Positions 42,992-54,400 of a DNA stretch of 64,000 nucleotides are shown one piece after another. The position numbers were made by a program, and so were the translations under genes. The DNA comes from Staphylococcus ratti (GTDB lineage Bacteria; Bacillota; Bacilli; Staphylococcales; Staphylococcaceae). The notes beneath the pieces were generated by a model. That model ran no database searches, was not told the DNA's origin, and saw nothing but the letters and a program-made list of their open reading frames with translations. Location of the stretch: contig NZ_CP086654.1 of the NCBI RefSeq assembly GCF_020883535.1, positions 930,001-994,000 of the forward strand. The letters run 5' to 3'. Within the stretch, counting starts at the first letter, position 1, and every line of letters begins with the position of its first letter.

Positions 42992-44401
42992 ATGTGGAGA
43001 GAAAAAGTACGTGAATATGAAACGGCAATCGTTGAAGATTTAAAAGGACTACTTGCGATTAAATCAGTCCGTGATGATGCAAATGCATCTGAAGAGATGC
43101 CAGTAGGCCCTGGCCCTAAAGAGGCTTTGGAGTATATGTATACTTTAGCTAAACGTGACGGATTTACGACCTTTGACACAGATCATATTGCTGGCCGAAT
43201 TGAGGCGGGCAAAGGCGAAGAATTATTTGGTATTTTAGGACATGTAGATGTTGTACCTGCAGGCGATGGATGGGATTCTGATCCATTTTCTCCAGTAGTT
43301 ACTGAAGATCGTATTATTGCGCGTGGCACATTAGATGATAAAGGTCCAACAATCGCGGCATACTACGCAGTGAAAATTTTAAATGATATGAATGTAGATT
43401 GGAAAAAGCGTATACATATTATTATCGGTACAGATGAAGAGTCAGATTGGTTATGTACAGATCGCTATTTTAAAACAGAAGAAATGCCTTCAATTGGAAT
43501 TGCGCCTGACGCTGAATTTCCATTAATTCATGGGGAAAAAGGGATTACAACATTTGATATTAAACAAACAAAAAGTGTCGCTGATGATGACGAACCAGAA
43601 GTAGAATTGCTGCGCTTTGAATCTGGTGAGCGTTATAACATGGTGCCTGACTTTGCTGAAGCGAATTTATTAGTGAAAGAAAATATGACAGATTGCATTC
43701 AACGTTTTGAAGCATTTTTATCAGAGCATACTTTAAAAGGACATCATGAAGTAGATAGTGGTGTATTAAAATTATGTGTTGAAGGTAAGGCAGTACACGG
43801 TATGGATCCGTCTATCGGTGTGAACGCTGGTTTATATTTAACACACTTTTTAAACACTTTAAAATTAGATCAAAATGCTAAAAATTGGGTGCAGTTAAGC
43901 GATACGTATTTATTTGATTCTCATTTTGGAGAAAAGATGGGTATGCGTTTTCATACGGATGCTATGGGTAGCTTAACAACGAACATTGGTGTGATTCAAT
44001 ATCAGAAAGATACTGGTGGAAAGTTTGGTATTAATTTAAGATACCCAGAAGGATTTGAATTTGAAAAAGTGATTCAAGAATTTACAAATGAAATAAATCC
44101 ACTAGGTTTTGAGTTGAACGTGGGTAAAGTTCAAACACCACATTTTGTAAATCCTGACGACCCATTTGTTCAAAAACTATTAACTGCTTACCGTAACCAG
44201 ACAGGTGACATGCGTGAATCATTTACTATTGGTGGTGGAACGTATGCACGTAACCTTGAAAAAGGTGTTGCATTTGGTGCGATGTTTGAGGATTCTGAAG
44301 ATTTAATGCATCAAAAAAATGAATATATTACGAAAAAGCAGCTTTTTGACGCGACAAGCATTTATTTAGAAGCAATTCACTCTATATGTGTGGAGGAATA
44401 A
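42992..44401 (+). CDS. pepV: Dipeptidase PepV (M20 family; Sapep-like)
   Basis: A 469-residue metallopeptidase. Zinc ligands lie in [14 protein letters not shown] (His about residue 85) and the [10 protein letters not shown] motif (Asp about 118), and the catalytic Glu in GTDEESDW (about 150). The middle insert forms a lid domain, as in PepV and the S. aureus dipeptidase Sapep. It probably cleaves Xaa-Ala or Xaa-Gly dipeptides in the cytoplasm. The ATG at 42992 gives the S. aureus length; 42983 would sit on the ribosome site. The gene for D-amino-acid aminotransferase follows after one base. Confidence 0.93.
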   Translation: MWREKVREYETAIVEDLKGLLAIKSVRDDANASEEMPVGPGPKEALEYMYTLAKRDGFTTFDTDHIAGRIEAGKGEELFGILGHVDVVPAGDGWDSDPFSPVVTEDRIIARGTLDDKGPTIAAYYAVKILNDMNVDWKKRIHIIIGTDEESDWLCTDRYFKTEEMPSIGIAPDAEFPLIHGEKGITTFDIKQTKSVADDDEPEVELLRFESGERYNMVPDFAEANLLVKENMTDCIQRFEAFLSEHTLKGHHEVDSGVLKLCVEGKAVHGMDPSIGVNAGLYLTHFLNTLKLDQNAKNWVQLSDTYLFDSHFGEKMGMRFHTDAMGSLTTNIGVIQYQKDTGGKFGINLRYPEGFEFEKVIQEFTNEINPLGFELNVGKVQTPHFVNPDDPFVQKLLTAYRNQTGDMRESFTIGGGTYARNLEKGVAFGAMFEDSEDLMHQKNEYITKKQLFDATSIYLEAIHSICVEE

Positions 44402-44402
44402 T

Positions 44403-45251
44403 ATGACAAAAGTATTATTAAATGAATCATTTGTAGAAGAACAAGAAGCTAAAGTTGCATTTAATGATAGAGGATATAACTTTGGTGATGGCATTTATGA
44501 ATACGTTCGCATTTATAATCATAAGCTCTTTACAGCTAAAGAACATTTCGAGCGTCTTTTACGTAGTGCTAGTGAAATTGGATTAGAACTCAATCATACG
44601 GTTGAATCACTAACATCACTCGTGCGTGAGCTTGCGCAAGTAAATGACGTTTCAAATGGCGGTGTATACATTCAAGTGACACGAGGCGTTGCGCCACGTG
44701 ATCATGCTTTTCCAACGCCAGAAGTCACTCCTGTTTTAACTGGATTTGTAAAAGCATATGACAGACCTTATCAAAAGCTTGAAGAGGGCGTTTTTGCGGT
44801 TACAACTGAAGATATTCGTTGGTTACGTTGTGATATTAAAAGTTTAAATTTATTAGGTAACGTATTAGCGAAGGAATATGCCGCAAAATACAATGCTGAA
44901 GAAGCGATACAACATCGCGGTGATACGGTAACAGAAGGTGCATCTAGTAACGTTTATGCGGTAAAAGACGATGTCGTATACACACATCCAGCTAACAATT
45001 ATATTTTAAATGGTATTACACGCAGAGTTATACAATGGGTATGCGAAGATGAAAACATCGAATTTAAGGAAGAAGCTTTTTCAGTAGACTTTTTGAAGAA
45101 TGCAGATGAGGTCATCATTTCAAGTACCTCTGCTGAAGTTATGCCAATAGTAAAAATTGATGGTGAAGATGTAGCAGATGGCAAAGTAGGAGACATCACA
45201 CGTCGCTTACAAGCCGGATTTGAGAAATATATTCAATCCCACTCTGAATAA
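44403..45251 (+). CDS. dat: D-alanine (D-amino-acid) aminotransferase Dat
   Basis: A 282-residue class IV PLP aminotransferase that interconverts D-alanine and D-glutamate for the cell wall. The PLP lysine lies in [10 protein letters not shown] (about residue 146), with [18 protein letters not shown] at the start and [12 protein letters not shown] (about 175). Length and ends equal those of S. aureus Dat. It follows pepV by one base, so both are made from one transcript; pairing a dipeptidase with D-amino-acid metabolism is conserved in staphylococci. Confidence 0.95.
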   Translation: MTKVLLNESFVEEQEAKVAFNDRGYNFGDGIYEYVRIYNHKLFTAKEHFERLLRSASEIGLELNHTVESLTSLVRELAQVNDVSNGGVYIQVTRGVAPRDHAFPTPEVTPVLTGFVKAYDRPYQKLEEGVFAVTTEDIRWLRCDIKSLNLLGNVLAKEYAAKYNAEEAIQHRGDTVTEGASSNVYAVKDDVVYTHPANNYILNGITRRVIQWVCEDENIEFKEEAFSVDFLKNADEVIISSTSAEVMPIVKIDGEDVADGKVGDITRRLQAGFEKYIQSHSE

Positions 45252-45332
45252 AGAGACTTATTAAGTTGAAATACTTTGTTTTAGGATGGGTTTGAAAATA
45301 GAAAAAAGTGAACTTTAGTGTCTCATTTTTGG

Positions 45333-45361
45333 TTGAAAAATTAGTGTATTAATTATAAAAT
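45333..45361 (+). promoter_or_regulatory. Promoter for the phosphotransferase-trmB pair
   Basis: TTGAAA (45333-45338), 17 bases, TAAAAT (45356-45361). A short hairpin (GGCTCT with AGAGCC, about 45419-45443) with a following T-rich run lies between it and the gene and may attenuate it. Confidence 0.6.
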
Positions 45362-45474
45362 CTTTATTGAGTGCTAAATGAGAAAACGAACGTACACGAA
45401 GTAAAAATGTTATTAATATGGCTCTTGAATACCTTTCTAGAGCCTTTTCTCTTTGAAAGTGAGGTGAACGTGTT

Positions 45475-46266
45475 GTGGAGCAGTTCTATCAATTAGGTTG
45501 GACACTCGATTCAGCTGGTGGCGCATCAGGTGAAGCGTATATGGCAGAACAAGATGGTCAAAAATTGTTTTTGAAACGTAATTCCAATCCTTTTATAGCA
45601 GCTTTATCTGCAGAAGGAATTGTGCCTAAGCTTGTTTGGACAAAAAGAATAGAGACAGGTGAAGTAGTAACGGCGCAACATTGGAAAAACGGACGAGAAC
45701 TAGAAGCTGATGAGATGAATCAACATCGAGTTGCTCACTTATTGAAAAAAATTCATCAATCACGCCCACTTTTAACAATGTTAAAGCGTATGGAAATGGA
45801 GCCAATTACACCGGAAATTATGCTGAATAAAATTAATGCTTCGCTATCAAGTGATGTGTTGACGCATCATATTATTCGTCATGCGCTAACATATTTAGAA
45901 TCGCATGTTCCTGAATATGATTCTCGTTTTTATACCGTCGTACATGGAGATGTTAACCACAACAATTGGTTATTATCTGATAAAAATGAACTCTTTTTAG
46001 TTGATTGGGAAGGTGCAATGATTGCTGATCCAGCAATCGATATTGGAATGCTCTTATACAATTACGTTCCAAAAAATGAGTGGTCGTCATGGTTTGATAT
46101 TTACGAAGTTAAAGAAACGATGAATTTAAAAAAACGTATGAAATGGTATACAGTGATTCAATCTATTGGTATGGTCCAGTGGAATGAAGAACATAAACGA
46201 TTTAAGGACATGAATACATGGCTCAAATTTTTGCATGCAGTGATGAAGAGTGATGTATTTATATAA
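45475..46266 (+). CDS. Aminoglycoside/choline kinase-like phosphotransferase (YtmP family)
   Basis: A 263-residue small-molecule kinase fold. The catalytic loop reads VVHGDVNHNNWLL (about residues 155-167, HGDxxxxN) and the metal-binding Asp is in LFLVDWEGAMIADPAID (about 178-194). An N-terminal lobe has the Lys in LFLKRNSNPF. This is the YtmP type next to trmB, as in B. subtilis and S. aureus. The substrate is unknown. GTG start at 45475 is eight bases after GAGGTG; no ATG fits. Confidence 0.85.
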   Translation: MEQFYQLGWTLDSAGGASGEAYMAEQDGQKLFLKRNSNPFIAALSAEGIVPKLVWTKRIETGEVVTAQHWKNGRELEADEMNQHRVAHLLKKIHQSRPLLTMLKRMEMEPITPEIMLNKINASLSSDVLTHHIIRHALTYLESHVPEYDSRFYTVVHGDVNHNNWLLSDKNELFLVDWEGAMIADPAIDIGMLLYNYVPKNEWSSWFDIYEVKETMNLKKRMKWYTVIQSIGMVQWNEEHKRFKDMNTWLKFLHAVMKSDVFI

Positions 46267-46280
46267 GGAGACTATGAATC

Positions 46281-46946
46281 ATGAGAATGCGAAATAAACC
46301 ATGGGCTGAGACGTATCTTAGAGAACATGTAGATATTGTTGATTTGGATTGTGATCACAAACAACAAGTAGCTATGTGGTTTGAAAAAAAGCAACCTATT
46401 CATATTGAAATAGGATCTGGTATGGGAAAATATATTACGACGCTCGCTGCACAAAATCCTGATATTAATTATATTGCGATTGAGCGTGATAAAAACGTAA
46501 TGATTCGAGTTTTAGATAAAGTCCTTGAACACAATTTAAAGAATATTAAATTGTTATGTAATGATGCTGTTGTACTAACAGATTACTTTTTACCTCATGA
46601 AATCAACAGAATTTATTTGAACTTTTCTGACCCTTGGCCAAAAACGAGACACGCCAAACGCCGGCTTACGAATCATCGCTTTTTAGAAATTTATAAGCAA
46701 ATTTTAGAGCGAGATGGTGAAATTCATTTTAAAACGGATAACCGCGGTTTATATGCGTACAGTCTAGAAAGTATGTCTCAGTTTGGTATGTATTTTACTA
46801 AAATCAACCTCAATCTTCATCAAGAGGATGAAGGGGATAATATCCCAACGGAATATGAACATAAATTTTCTGAAAAAGGCTCACGTATTTATCGTATGGA
46901 AGCCAAATTTCATCACAACTTTGAACATAAAATGAACAAAGATTAA
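46281..46946 (+). CDS. trmB: tRNA (guanine-N7-)-methyltransferase TrmB
   Basis: A 221-residue SAM-dependent enzyme that makes m7G46 in tRNA. Motifs are the SAM loop [20 protein letters not shown] (about residues 38-57), [12 protein letters not shown], the catalytic stretch [17 protein letters not shown] (about 113-129) and [12 protein letters not shown], with the tRNA-binding end [19 protein letters not shown]. Very similar to the S. aureus protein. It follows the kinase-like gene by 14 bases and shares its transcript; a terminator follows. Confidence 0.96.
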   Translation: MRMRNKPWAETYLREHVDIVDLDCDHKQQVAMWFEKKQPIHIEIGSGMGKYITTLAAQNPDINYIAIERDKNVMIRVLDKVLEHNLKNIKLLCNDAVVLTDYFLPHEINRIYLNFSDPWPKTRHAKRRLTNHRFLEIYKQILERDGEIHFKTDNRGLYAYSLESMSQFGMYFTKINLNLHQEDEGDNIPTEYEHKFSEKGSRIYRMEAKFHHNFEHKMNKD

Positions 46947-46976
46947 AGATACAATATTAGGTTTTACATAGTTAAA

Positions 46977-47030
46977 AGTGAGATACTGAGATCAAATGAA
47001 CATGGTTTGATTCGTGTCTCGCTTTTTTAT
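46977..47030 (+). terminator. Terminator after trmB
   Basis: GTGAGATAC and ATCAAA pair with TTTGAT and GTGTCTCGC (interrupted stem), followed by TTTTTT. Confidence 0.8.
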
Positions 47031-47051
47031 TTTAACGAAGGAGTGAAAAAT

Positions 47052-47879
47052 ATGAAGGTAGGGGCTTTTGAAATTATTGCTTTGAATGGGGGGCAGACGC
47101 AAATGGATGGCGGAGCAATATTTGGCGTCGTTCCGAAACCGTTATGGTCAAAAAAATATCCAGTGAATGAAAACAATCAAGTGCCACTTGTCACACATCC
47201 ATTGCTTATTCGAACAGGAGATAAAAATATTATCATCGATACTGGAATTGGAAGAGGGAAACTTTCAGAAAAACAAATTAGAAATTATGGTGTAACTGAA
47301 GAAAGCAAAATAGGAGAAGCGCTAGCCAAACAGCATCTTACTGTAGAAGACATTGATCTTGTTTTAATGACACATATGCACTTCGATCATGCGACAGGTC
47401 TAACCGATAGTGAAGGCAAAGCTATATTTCCTAATGCATGGCATTATGTTCAACAAGATGAATGGCATGAGTTTATCAGTCCAAATATAAGAAGTAAAGC
47501 CACGTATTGGACACAAAATAGAGGCACATATGAATCGAAACTTATTTTATTTGAAGATGAGATTGAACCATATCCAGGGATTAAAATGAAACATACGGGA
47601 GGACATAGCTTTGGACATTGTATTATTGAATTTCAAAGTGAAGGTGAAAAAGCGGTTCATATGGCGGATATTTTATCGACAACTGCTCATATTAACCCGT
47701 TATGGGTTACAGCATACGATGACTATCCTATGCAATCTATCCGTGAAAAAGAACGTTTAACACGGCAATATGCGGCTGAAGGATATTGGATTTTGTTTTA
47801 TCATGATGTCTCACACTTAGCGATTAAATTAACAGAAGATGGTAAGCACATCATGTCTTCCATTAAAAGAGATGAATGA
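47052..47879 (+). CDS. Metallo-beta-lactamase-fold hydrolase
   Basis: A 275-residue MBL-fold enzyme. The metal motif reads THMHFDHATGL (about residues 105-115), with further ligands in HTGGHSFGH (about 185) and HMADIL (about 212), and a late His in YHDVSHLA (about 255). The fold is close to quorum-quenching lactonases and similar enzymes; no substrate can be named. ATG at 47052 follows GAAGGAGTG. The open frame extends upstream to 47007, inside the preceding terminator. Confidence 0.87.
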   Translation: MKVGAFEIIALNGGQTQMDGGAIFGVVPKPLWSKKYPVNENNQVPLVTHPLLIRTGDKNIIIDTGIGRGKLSEKQIRNYGVTEESKIGEALAKQHLTVEDIDLVLMTHMHFDHATGLTDSEGKAIFPNAWHYVQQDEWHEFISPNIRSKATYWTQNRGTYESKLILFEDEIEPYPGIKMKHTGGHSFGHCIIEFQSEGEKAVHMADILSTTAHINPLWVTAYDDYPMQSIREKERLTRQYAAEGYWILFYHDVSHLAIKLTEDGKHIMSSIKRDE

Positions 47880-48030
47880 ATAAAACGGTTTTTTCAATGT
47901 AGTGAAAGCTAAAAGTAGGATACTATATTTTGGTTTGTCGATTCCATAAAAAATAGAGGCCCGAGTGGGTGCCCCTATAAAGTGTATTTGTATGTGTGTA
48001 CGTTTGAGTTATGCGCCTGTATTGCGCATA

Positions 48031-48357
48031 TTAACTTTCTTGATTTTCAATGATATCTATAATTGCTCCGGTTTTCGCGTCAACGTAAAAGGTATATTGA
48101 TGAACGATGTTATTTCTTTCTGTCGTAATGCCGCCTTTATACGCAATATAGTCGGTGTTAGCTTTCTGATAAGAAATCGTCTCATACAAAATAAAAGAAC
48201 CTGTGACATTATGGAAGTATTGTTTTACAGATTCTAACACTTCATTTGGAGGAATGTTTTTATCATTTTCAAGACGTAGAACATAGAAATAACTTCCTGC
48301 CATCAATGTTCCTACGGCAATTGGAATAATCAAGGGCCAGTTCTTTTTCGTAAACAT
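48031..48357 (-). CDS. PepSY-like (DUF5590-type) membrane-anchored protein
   Basis: A 108-residue protein with one N-terminal membrane helix (WPLIIPIAVGTLMAGSYFYVL, about residues 7-27) and an outside-facing PepSY-like domain ending HQYTFYVDAKTGAIIDIIEN. Proteins with this ending are common in Firmicutes and are thought to inhibit or hold other envelope proteins, but no partner is known. Ribosome site GGAGGC precedes the ATG. It is divergent from the M42 peptidase gene. Confidence 0.75.
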   Translation of the reverse strand: MFTKKNWPLIIPIAVGTLMAGSYFYVLRLENDKNIPPNEVLESVKQYFHNVTGSFILYETISYQKANTDYIAYKGGITTERNNIVHQYTFYVDAKTGAIIDIIENQES

Positions 48358-48450
48358 AGTATTCGCCTCCTTGAAAGACTTAGCTACAGTTTACCATAAT
48401 TTAAGTGATATACTGTAATAAAGTGATTGCATAACTAAGGAGTGAAATAT

Positions 48451-49521
48451 GTGAATAACAAAACGTTAAGACGTATTAAAACTTTGACAGAATTACATGG
48501 TGCACCTAATTTCGAAGCGCCTGTGCGTAGCTTTTTAAGACAAGAAATGGCACCTTTCGTTGATACATTTGTTAACGACCGGATGGGCGGTGTTTACGGC
48601 GTTAAAAAGAGCAAAAAGGACAATGCACCGTGCGTGATGGTTGCTGCGCATATGGATGAAATCGGATTTATGATTACAGAAATTACGAAAGAAGGCTTTA
48701 TTAAATTTACAGCTTTAGGCGGAGTAGCGAACGATATTTGGCAAGGACAGCGTTTAAAAGTGAGAACGAATAACGATGAAGAAATTATAGGCGTTGTTGC
48801 CAATATTCCGAAACATTTCCGCACAGGACAAGAAGGCGCTCCTAAAATTGAAGATTTATTATTAGATATTGGTGCTGAAAATGATGAAGAGGTTTATCAA
48901 AGAGGTGTGACTATTGGTGACCCGATTGTACCTCATACAGAATTACATCAATTATCAGAACACCGATTTGCGGCGAAAGCCTGGGACAATCGCTATGGGT
49001 GTGTTATAGCAATTGAATTGTTAGAAGCACTAAAAGATATAGAATTAGACGTTGATTTATATGTAGGTGCGAATGTGCAAGAAGAAGTAGGATTAAGAGG
49101 TGCAGAAGCGGCTACACAATTGATTCAACCAGATATTGCTTTTGTAGTTGATTGTTCTCCGGCTAATGATATGAAAGGCCGATCTGGTCTTTCTGGACAA
49201 TTAGGAAAAGGTGCGCTTTTAAGAATAAAAGATGGGACAATGTTGCTAAAACCTGCTTTTAAAACATTTTTATTAGATGTTGCTCATGAAAATGAAGTCA
49301 TGTATCAATATTACATTTCTCCTGGAGGAACAGATGGTGGTGTCATTCACAAATCGCTTACGGGCGTGCCGACAGCAGTCATTGGAGTATGTGCACGTTA
49401 TATCCATAGCAGTGACAGCGTTTTTGACATACGTGATTACGACAACGCTAAAAAATGGTTGATGAGCACAATTCATTCTCTCGACGAAACTAAAATTCAA
49501 CATTTACAATATGGAGACTAA
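48451..49521 (+). CDS. M42-family glutamyl aminopeptidase-like metallopeptidase
   Basis: A 356-residue cobalt/zinc aminopeptidase of the M42 family (YtoP-like). Metal ligands are visible in MVAAHMDEIGFMI (about residue 65), the AKAWDNRYGC motif (Asp about 177), NVQEEVGLRGA (catalytic Glu pair, about 210) and FVVDCSPAND; a late His lies in YIHSSDSVFDI. GTG at 48451 follows AAGGAGTGA; a GTG at 48442 lies within that site. It shares its transcript with a thioredoxin-like gene. Confidence 0.9.
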   Translation: MNNKTLRRIKTLTELHGAPNFEAPVRSFLRQEMAPFVDTFVNDRMGGVYGVKKSKKDNAPCVMVAAHMDEIGFMITEITKEGFIKFTALGGVANDIWQGQRLKVRTNNDEEIIGVVANIPKHFRTGQEGAPKIEDLLLDIGAENDEEVYQRGVTIGDPIVPHTELHQLSEHRFAAKAWDNRYGCVIAIELLEALKDIELDVDLYVGANVQEEVGLRGAEAATQLIQPDIAFVVDCSPANDMKGRSGLSGQLGKGALLRIKDGTMLLKPAFKTFLLDVAHENEVMYQYYISPGGTDGGVIHKSLTGVPTAVIGVCARYIHSSDSVFDIRDYDNAKKWLMSTIHSLDETKIQHLQYGD

Positions 49522-49534
49522 AGGAGGAACAAAA

Positions 49535-49843
49535 ATGAAAACAATACAAAATGAAGCAGATTATAAAAAGCTAACACAAGAGAAAACAGTATTTATGTTT
49601 ACAGCTGGGTGGTGTCCAGATTGCCGTGTTATTGAACCCGATCTCCCTAAGTTGGAGGAAAAGTATGCCAATTTTAATTTTATCTCTGTGGATCGTGATG
49701 CGTTTATTGATTTAGCGATTGAAGAGGGCGTTATGGGTATTCCAAGTTTTATCGTATATGAAGACGGGAAACGTGTAGGAGACTACATTGGTAAAGAACG
49801 AAAATCAATAGCTCAAATTGATGACTTTTTATCACAATTTTAA
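49535..49843 (+). CDS. ytpP: Thioredoxin-like protein YtpP
   Basis: A 102-residue thioredoxin fold with the active site WCPDCRV (about residues 29-35), where the dipeptide between the cysteines is Pro-Asp and not the usual Gly-Pro. The cis-Pro is in GIPSFIVYEDG (about residue 70). It follows the M42 peptidase gene by 13 bases behind AAGGAGGAAC. First of the conserved ytpP-ytpQ-ytpR-sftA run. Redox partner unknown. Confidence 0.88.
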   Translation: MKTIQNEADYKKLTQEKTVFMFTAGWCPDCRVIEPDLPKLEEKYANFNFISVDRDAFIDLAIEEGVMGIPSFIVYEDGKRVGDYIGKERKSIAQIDDFLSQF

Positions 49844-49852
49844 TGATATTTT

Positions 49853-49896
49853 CGCCCTTAGGACATGGGTTTTCTCTAGTCCTGAGGGGCTTTTTA
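49853..49896 (+). terminator. Terminator after ytpP
   Basis: CGCCCTTAGGAC (49853-49864) pairs with GTCCTGAGGGGC (49879-49890), followed by TTTTT. Confidence 0.88.
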
Positions 49897-49935
49897 TTGT
49901 AAACTAATGTAAGGCATGTATTTAGGAGTGAAAAA

Positions 49936-50796
49936 ATGAATGTCTTTAAAATGAGAGATTTATTAAAATCACGATTAACCCATTTAAAAGTTCACTATCA
50001 ATTTAATCGTGATAAAGAATCGTTAAGAATTTATCGAACAGATAATCAAAAAGGAGTTACGGTAAAACTATCTCCAATAGTAGCTAAATTTAATAAAGGG
50101 CAAGTACATATTGTTGACGAGATTGTGTATTATGTTGAAGAAACCATTCATCAAATGAAAGACGAAGCCCATAAAACATTGAATGAAAAGCGGATTATGC
50201 CAGTCATACGTGCGACGAGCTTTCCAACCGAAACAAAAGAAGGCCGTGCGTTTGTTACTGAGTCTCATACTGCAGAAACCAGAATATATTACGCATTAGA
50301 TTTAGGGAAATCTTATCGATTAATTGATTCCGAGCTATTAAATGAATTAAAGTTATCCAAACAACAAGTTAAGGAAATGGCGTTATTTAATATACGCAAA
50401 TTAAACAATGCATACAAAGTTGATGAAGTAAAAGGGAATCAATTCTATTTTATAAATACGAATGATGGCTATGATGCGAGTCGCATTTTAAATACATCTT
50501 TATTAAATGATTTTGAAAATAAAATAGAGGGCGAAATGCTCGTGGCGATTCCACATCAAGATGTATTAATTATTGCTGATATTAGAAATAAAACAGGATA
50601 TGATGTTATGGCACATATGACGATGGAATTTTTTACAAATGGTTTAGTGCCTATTACATCGTTGTCTTTAGGCTATGAAAAGGGACATTTTGAACCTGTG
50701 TTTATTTTAGGTGAAAATAACAAACAAAAAACAAACCCATCACCTAATGTCGTTCAACATTTAGGTGCAAGAAAAGATCAAAACAAACGCAAATAA
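49936..50796 (+). CDS. ytpQ: DUF1444 family protein YtpQ
   Basis: A 286-residue soluble protein of the DUF1444/YtpQ family, recognised by size, neighbours and stretches such as [36 protein letters not shown] and [17 protein letters not shown]. No function is known; it is widely kept next to ytpR and sftA in Bacillus and Staphylococcus. Ribosome site AGGAGTG. It ends eight bases before the preferred ytpR start region. Confidence 0.85.
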   Translation: MNVFKMRDLLKSRLTHLKVHYQFNRDKESLRIYRTDNQKGVTVKLSPIVAKFNKGQVHIVDEIVYYVEETIHQMKDEAHKTLNEKRIMPVIRATSFPTETKEGRAFVTESHTAETRIYYALDLGKSYRLIDSELLNELKLSKQQVKEMALFNIRKLNNAYKVDEVKGNQFYFINTNDGYDASRILNTSLLNDFENKIEGEMLVAIPHQDVLIIADIRNKTGYDVMAHMTMEFFTNGLVPITSLSLGYEKGHFEPVFILGENNKQKTNPSPNVVQHLGARKDQNKRK

Positions 50797-50812
50797 GGAG
50801 TAGATGTTTAAG

Positions 50813-51412
50813 ATGAATTTATTTTATAACCCTAAAGGTGTAGGAAATGTTGCCTTTTTAAAAATTGATACTGTTGAAGGCCCATTCGAATATGAAAAAT
50901 ATGGTGATATTGTAGCAATCAAAAAAGAAAACCAAGTCGTTGGGTTGAATATTTTTAATGCAGACGAACATCTTACGTTAGAAGGGCAAGGCCATATTAA
51001 GTTTACTGAAGCACATGCTAATGCAATTCAAAAAGCAATTGATGCATCAGCTTTAGATTACCAGCTTAATGCTGACTTTTCTCCGAAGTTTGTAGTTGGA
51101 TACGTAAAAAGCAAAGAAAAGCATCCAGATGCAGATAAACTCAGTGTGTGTCAAGTAGATGTAGGTACAGAAACTTTGCAAATTGTGTGTGGTGCACCTA
51201 ATATTGAACAAGGACAAAAGGTAGTTGTAGCTAAAGTTGGCGCAGTAATGCCAAGTGGCATGTTAATTAAAGATGCAGCGTTACGCGGCGTTGCTTCAAG
51301 TGGCATGATTTGTTCAATGAAAGAATTAAATTTGCCTAATGCACCTCAAGAAAAAGGGATTATGGTTTTAGATGACAGTTATACAGTAGGACAATCATTT
51401 TTTAATGCTTAA
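50813..51412 (+). CDS. ytpR: tRNA-binding-domain protein YtpR
   Basis: A 199-residue protein. The N-terminal part (about 1-85; [19 protein letters not shown]) is DUF4479-like; the C-terminal part (about 90-198) is an EMAP/tRNA-binding OB fold like that of the beta subunit of PheRS, with [37 protein letters not shown] and [14 protein letters not shown]. It is thought to bind structured RNA. ATG at 50813 gives the usual family start; ATG at 50804 is closer to the ribosome site AAGGAG and cannot be excluded. Confidence 0.88.
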   Translation: MNLFYNPKGVGNVAFLKIDTVEGPFEYEKYGDIVAIKKENQVVGLNIFNADEHLTLEGQGHIKFTEAHANAIQKAIDASALDYQLNADFSPKFVVGYVKSKEKHPDADKLSVCQVDVGTETLQIVCGAPNIEQGQKVVVAKVGAVMPSGMLIKDAALRGVASSGMICSMKELNLPNAPQEKGIMVLDDSYTVGQSFFNA

Positions 51413-51430
51413 AAAGGAGGGCGTGAATAT

Positions 51431-54400
51431 ATGAGCTGGTTTGATAAATTATTTGGAGACGACAATCCATCAGACCAAACATCTGCGAAAAACAAACGCT
51501 CCACAATCACTGAAAAACAGAATCATAGCCTCATCCCGCAGACGAATGACGTTTATCAAAGACCGAGAGGGAAGTTTAGATTCCCTATATCTATGGGAGA
51601 GCAACTTTCAGAAAGAACTGAAAATGTAGAGCCATCTAATCATTCACACGTTCAGAAGACTGAAAGGACAGCTCAACAAGCTTATAGTATAGATCGCAAG
51701 TCACGACGTCATCGTACACAAAGGCACGCTACTACCTCACAGACGCAGCATGAGGATAGCTCACGTCGTAGCCAATTCCATACTTCAAATCGTTCGGATG
51801 TCAATCGTTATCCGAACCATGTCTCAAATAGAAGTTGGAACAATCCTAAAGCCCGAGAGCATCAACCGACATCGTCGCCATCAACAAGTCGTCGTACTTC
51901 TCAAAAACAACAACAAACGAATACGTATTTAGCGCATCACCAAGAATTCAAGGCGAGTGAAGTGCCTTCTGCTATTTTTGGTACACAAAATCGTAAACCA
52001 ATACAAAAAAGTGGTTTGAATCAACCGCCTGGTACGCGTTCTGAGGCATCACAATCTAAGATGGAAACTGCGACAACTAAGAAAAGCATACCGACACATT
52101 CTAAACGAGATAATACGGTAAATATTGAGAATATTTGTGCGTCTCAAATCGTTGATGAGATTCGCAGAGAACGTGAAAAGAAAATGTTGCAAAAGAAACG
52201 CTTTAAACAAGCGTTACAACAAAAAAGAGAAGCACACCAAACGGATGCAAATGCCGACATGCAAAAAGCAATTGATGAAATGCACGCATCACAAGCGCGT
52301 CAGCTTTTAGGAGAACAATACGCGGCATCTGAAAATGATGAACAGCAAGAGGACGCAGTTCCAAACGATTGTGTGGATATGAATGCACAAGAGTCTCATG
52401 ATAGTCAAGATAGTCTCTCAATACAAGAGATGGAATATGAAGAGATTGATTTAGATCAGATTACCTCTAGTACGAATAAGGCGGATGCAACATCAGCAAC
52501 ATCGACAAATGAAAATGTAGCTGTCAATGAAGCTATAGAGCATGTGAGTGAAAACGTTAGTGATAGTGAAGAAGCGTTAAATAGTGCTTGGGAAACTAAT
52601 CGTGAGGTAGAGGATAACTCTAATGGCACTGAATTAACAGAGGTAACTCAAGAACAGCCACAGCATTCTGATATGGGCACTGATGGTAAAATAAGTAAAA
52701 ATGTTAATCAAAACGATAATACCTCTAATGAAGATGAGATTGATTATACAGATGTTGATCAAAATGATAATAGAGAAACTCATGATACGAAGTTTAATGT
52801 GCAGCGCGAAACATACGATGATTCACATTCAGATATTCAATCACACCAAGAGGAACCATTAGAGGAGACGACATCAACAACTGTCGATGAACCTCAACTA
52901 ACGCCAGCGATCAATGAGCGTCAAAATCAGAAATTAAATGCGCAAGCAGATTTGAATAATGCGGACGTAAAGCAATCAAATCAAGAAGAGCCACCTTTAA
53001 AACCAGAAATCAAGCCACAACCCAAAACGCGAGAGCCAAAAACACCAATTCGAAAGGGCAGCAAGCCGTTTAATGTTGTCATGACACCTTCTGATAAAAA
53101 GAGAATGTTGAATCGTGAAAAGTTAAATAAAGCGCACGTACAACATTCAGATAAAAATGTTTCAGTATCAAAAAACAATAATAATGTTGACAGGGCAGCT
53201 CAATCTCAATTACAAATTGAACAACAGAAGTCATCTGAACATGTTGAAAGTCCGGAATTAGTCGCTGCCTCAACAGTGTCGACAGAAAATGGTGAAGAAA
53301 CTAAAAAAATTCGCCGTGGTCCTATACTGAATTTACCAAGTATAGACTTACTGGATCAGCCTGAAATACAAGAACGTGACAATGCTTGGATAGAAGAAAA
53401 GAAGCAACAGTTAAACGATGCATTTTACTATTTTAACGTGCCTGCAGAAGTTGTGAATGTAATTGAAGGGCCAAGTGTAACGAGATTCGAACTTTCAGTT
53501 GAAAGAGGTGTTAAAGTTTCTCGTATCACCGCTTTACAAGATGATATTAAAATGGCTTTGGCCGCAAAAGACATTCGCATAGAAGCGCCAATACCTGGGA
53601 CGAGTTTAGTAGGTATAGAAGTACCTAATCAACACCCAACGAAAGTGAATTTACGCTCCATTCTTGAGACACAAGCGTTTAAGCATGCGGAGTCAAAGCT
53701 TACTGTTGCAATGGGAAGTCGAATTAATAATGAACCTTTATTGATGGATATTGCTAAAACACCACATGCGCTTATTGCAGGGGCTACCGGTTCAGGTAAA
53801 TCCGTTTCAATTAATAGCATTTTATTATCATTGCTTTATCGCAATCATCCTGAAGAATTGAAATTACTTTTAATTGACCCGAAAATGGTAGAGCTTGCAC
53901 CTTATAATGATCTTCCACATCTCGTTGCACCTGTTATTACAGATGTAAAAGCAGCAACGCAAAGCTTGAAGTGGGCGGTAGAAGAGATGGAGCGCCGTTA
54001 CAAACGTTTCGCGCAAACACATGTAAGAAACATTACAGCGTTTAATAAAAAGGTGAGTTACGATCAGCGTATGCCGAAAATAGTCATCGTTATCGATGAG
54101 CTTTCCGATTTAATGATGATGGCACCACAAGATGTAGAACAATCTATTGCACGTATTGCTCAAAAAGCGCGTGCGTGTGGTATACACATGCTCGTAGCAA
54201 CGCAAAGACCTTCTGTTAATGTCATTACAGGATTGATTAAAGCAAACATCCCAACGCGTATCGCATTTATGGTTTCGTCTAGCGTAGATTCTAGAACGAT
54301 ACTAGATAGTGGCGGCGCTGAACGCTTGCTTGGCTATGGAGATATGCTATATCTTGGTGGTGGTATGAATAAGCCGATTCGTGTTCAAGGCACATTTGTT

